Below are positions 12,628 through 13,542 of a stretch of DNA of 13,542 bases, piece by piece. Source of the stretch: an uncultured Bacteroidota bacterium. Lineage in GTDB: Bacteria; Bacteroidota; Bacteroidia; Chitinophagales; Chitinophagaceae. Positions within the stretch are counted from its first letter, which is position 1; the number at the start of each line of letters is the position of its first letter. The stretch lies in contig CAMPKR010000029.1 of NCBI GenBank assembly GCA_946887345.1, forward strand, positions 1-13,542, in the 5' to 3' direction. The translations under genes and the position numbers were made by a program. The notes below the pieces were generated by a model. The model was not told the origin of the DNA and ran no database searches. It saw only the letters and a list, made by a program, of their open reading frames with translations.

Positions 12628-13278
12628 TTATTTCTCGTCGAGGAGGGTTTTGACGTCGGCGATGAGCTGGGTGACTTCTTTGGGTTCGAGACCGTCGTAG
12701 AATCCGCGGATGTTCCCGTCTTCATCTACAAGTACAAAATGGTTGTCGTGGATGAAGTCTTTGTCGATGCTGACACCTGAGGTATCGTCCTGGGCAGAGA
12801 TGAGGTAGCTGTAGCGGGCCATGTTGTACAGTGCCTGCTTGTCGCCCGTGAGGAACATCCAGTGCTGCGGATCGGCATTGAATTTTTTGCTGTAGGCCAT
12901 CATGGCAGCAGCTGTGTCGTTCTTCGGGTCAACTGTGTGGGAGAGGATAATGACACGATCGTTGTAGCGATACTGTTCGTAGACTTTTGCCATGTTGTCG
13001 TTCATTTTAGGGCAAATGCCTTTGCAGGTAGTAAAGAAATACTCTACCACGCGGATCTTGCCTTTCACATCCTTGTCAGTAATGGTTTTGCCTTCCTGGT
13101 TGGTGAAGGAGAAAGGGCCAACGCCGGTGCCGATGATATTTAGTTTTTTAGGCTGTTCTCTTGTGGTTTTATAGTAGTAGGCCATGAAGGCGGCTGATAG
13201 CAGGAAGAAGAAGGCTAAAAGGAAAATGGTGGTCTTCTTTCTTGTCTTTGGTGTGTTGCGTGGTGAGATGTCTGTCAT
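12628..13278 (-). CDS. SCO1/SenC family copper-chaperone/redox protein
   Basis: A 216-residue protein. A basic N-terminus is followed by one membrane anchor (about residues 17-36), placing the domain in the periplasm. The thioredoxin-like domain has the copper-binding CKGICP motif (Cys85, Cys89, a CxxxC) after VVEYFFTT, then SHTVDPKNDT (113-122), and the third ligand His177 in HDNHFVLVDEDG. These are the residues expected of a SCO protein, which delivers copper to the CuA site of cytochrome c oxidase or acts as a thiol reductase. No oxidase gene is visible in the window, but the region upstream is cut off. The ATG at 13278 is close to a CCCCTAAAGGGG palindrome and has no Shine-Dalgarno sequence. 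Confidence 0.93.
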   Translation of the reverse strand: MTDISPRNTPKTRKKTTIFLLAFFFLLSAAFMAYYYKTTREQPKKLNIIGTGVGPFSFTNQEGKTITDKDVKGKIRVVEYFFTTCKGICPKMNDNMAKVYEQYRYNDRVIILSHTVDPKNDTAAAMMAYSKKFNADPQHWMFLTGDKQALYNMARYSYLISAQDDTSGVSIDKDFIHDNHFVLVDEDGNIRGFYDGLEPKEVTQLIADVKTLLDEK

Positions 13279-13285
13279 ATCCCAA

Positions 13286-13297
13286 CCCCTAAAGGGG
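13286..13297. repeat. CCCCTAAAGGGG palindrome in front of the SCO gene
   Basis: A short inverted repeat (CCCCT-AA-AGGGG) whose near edge is 7 bases from the SCO start codon. In the mRNA the hairpin would lie where a ribosome binding site is expected. Similar strings are, as I recall, frequent next to Bacteroidota genes. Confidence 0.45.
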
Positions 13298-13345
13298 CTT
13301 TTGTGTTGTTAGTTAATTATTTTCTCGATGTATAGCAAGTATAAA

Positions 13346-13427
13346 CGCAAAGGGCGCTAAGGGTTCGCAAAGGAACGCTAAGAACCCGGTTGCTTTGTCT
13401 TAACCGCAAAGGCGCTAAGACGCAAAG
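13346..13427 (+). repeat. CGCAAAG/CGCTAAG dispersed repeat cluster, copy 2
   Basis: CGCAAAG begins at 13346, 13366, 13405 and 13421; CGCTAAG at 13355, 13376 and 13413. The two heptamers alternate, 8-11 bases apart apart from one gap. This is the same family as 3033-3069, in opposite orientation. Confidence 0.8.
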
Positions 13428-13451
13428 TTGTGTTGCGTGCTTAATGCGCGG

Positions 13452-13479
13452 CAAAGGTAAGGGATAAAGAGCTCAGCAA
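13452..13479 (-). promoter_or_regulatory. Possible promoter for the SCO gene
   Basis: On the minus strand TTG (13479-13477), a 17-nt spacer and TACCTTTG (13459-13452), an exact TAnnTTTG match. The SCO start is about 170 bases further, so the CGCAAAG cluster would lie in the untranslated leader. The rest of 13279-13542 holds no gene. Confidence 0.4.
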
Positions 13480-13542
13480 GACATATTAAAAGGTGTATGA
13501 ATTGGGAGGTTTTATCATTTGAAGTGGGTGATGGGCTAGCGA

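Overview
The window looks like a chromosomal segment of a Bacteroidota bacterium, probably of the Chitinophagaceae type. Four upstream regions carry a good match to the Bacteroidota promoter (TTG or TTTG, a 17-23 nt spacer, then TAnnTTTG). Shine-Dalgarno sequences are weak or absent. The gene content (DUF3822-rsmD-coaD cluster, LolA-like carrier, YtxJ-like protein, SCO-family protein) and several intergenic repeat families fit the same phylum. The taxonomic placement is inference from gene content and motifs; no rRNA or other marker gene is present.

Layout. 1-571 is the decaying 3' part of an AI-2E family transporter, followed by a LolA-like lipoprotein carrier gene with a strong hairpin terminator. 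On the minus strand, 1492-3792 holds pyrE, a UbiA-family prenyltransferase and a Maf nucleotide pyrophosphatase; the last two overlap. A NUDIX hydrolase gene diverges from pyrE. Its 3' end (42 bp) is repeated exactly 620 bp downstream, and between the two copies lies a broken ParE/RelE-type toxin-antitoxin pair. A small membrane ORF and a DUF1232 gene follow. Convergent to the DUF1232 gene is the tight minus-strand cluster DUF3822-rsmD-coaD. A MATE transporter gene then ends inside the left end of a 547-bp unit: one GxxExxY (PD-(D/E)XK nuclease-like) gene bounded by 34-bp inverted repeats. After it come fabD (minus), a YtxJ-like gene (plus), an FAD-dependent oxidoreductase gene (minus), a 463-bp gene-free stretch and a SCO-family gene (minus). 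The last 264 bases hold only repeats and a possible promoter.

Most genes are housekeeping: pyrimidine synthesis (pyrE), CoA synthesis (coaD), fatty acid synthesis (fabD), 16S rRNA methylation (rsmD), nucleotide sanitation (maf, NUDIX), lipoprotein transport (lolA-like) and copper delivery or redox (SCO). The accessory signal lies in three places: the inverted-repeat-bounded GxxExxY cassette, with a related repeat end at the 3' end of maf; the dead toxin-antitoxin module between 42-bp direct repeats; and a run of ten TGTGCA-type hexamers spaced alternately 10 and 11 bp apart, close to one DNA helical turn, upstream of the FAD oxidoreductase gene. No rRNA, tRNA, CRISPR array or transposase was found.
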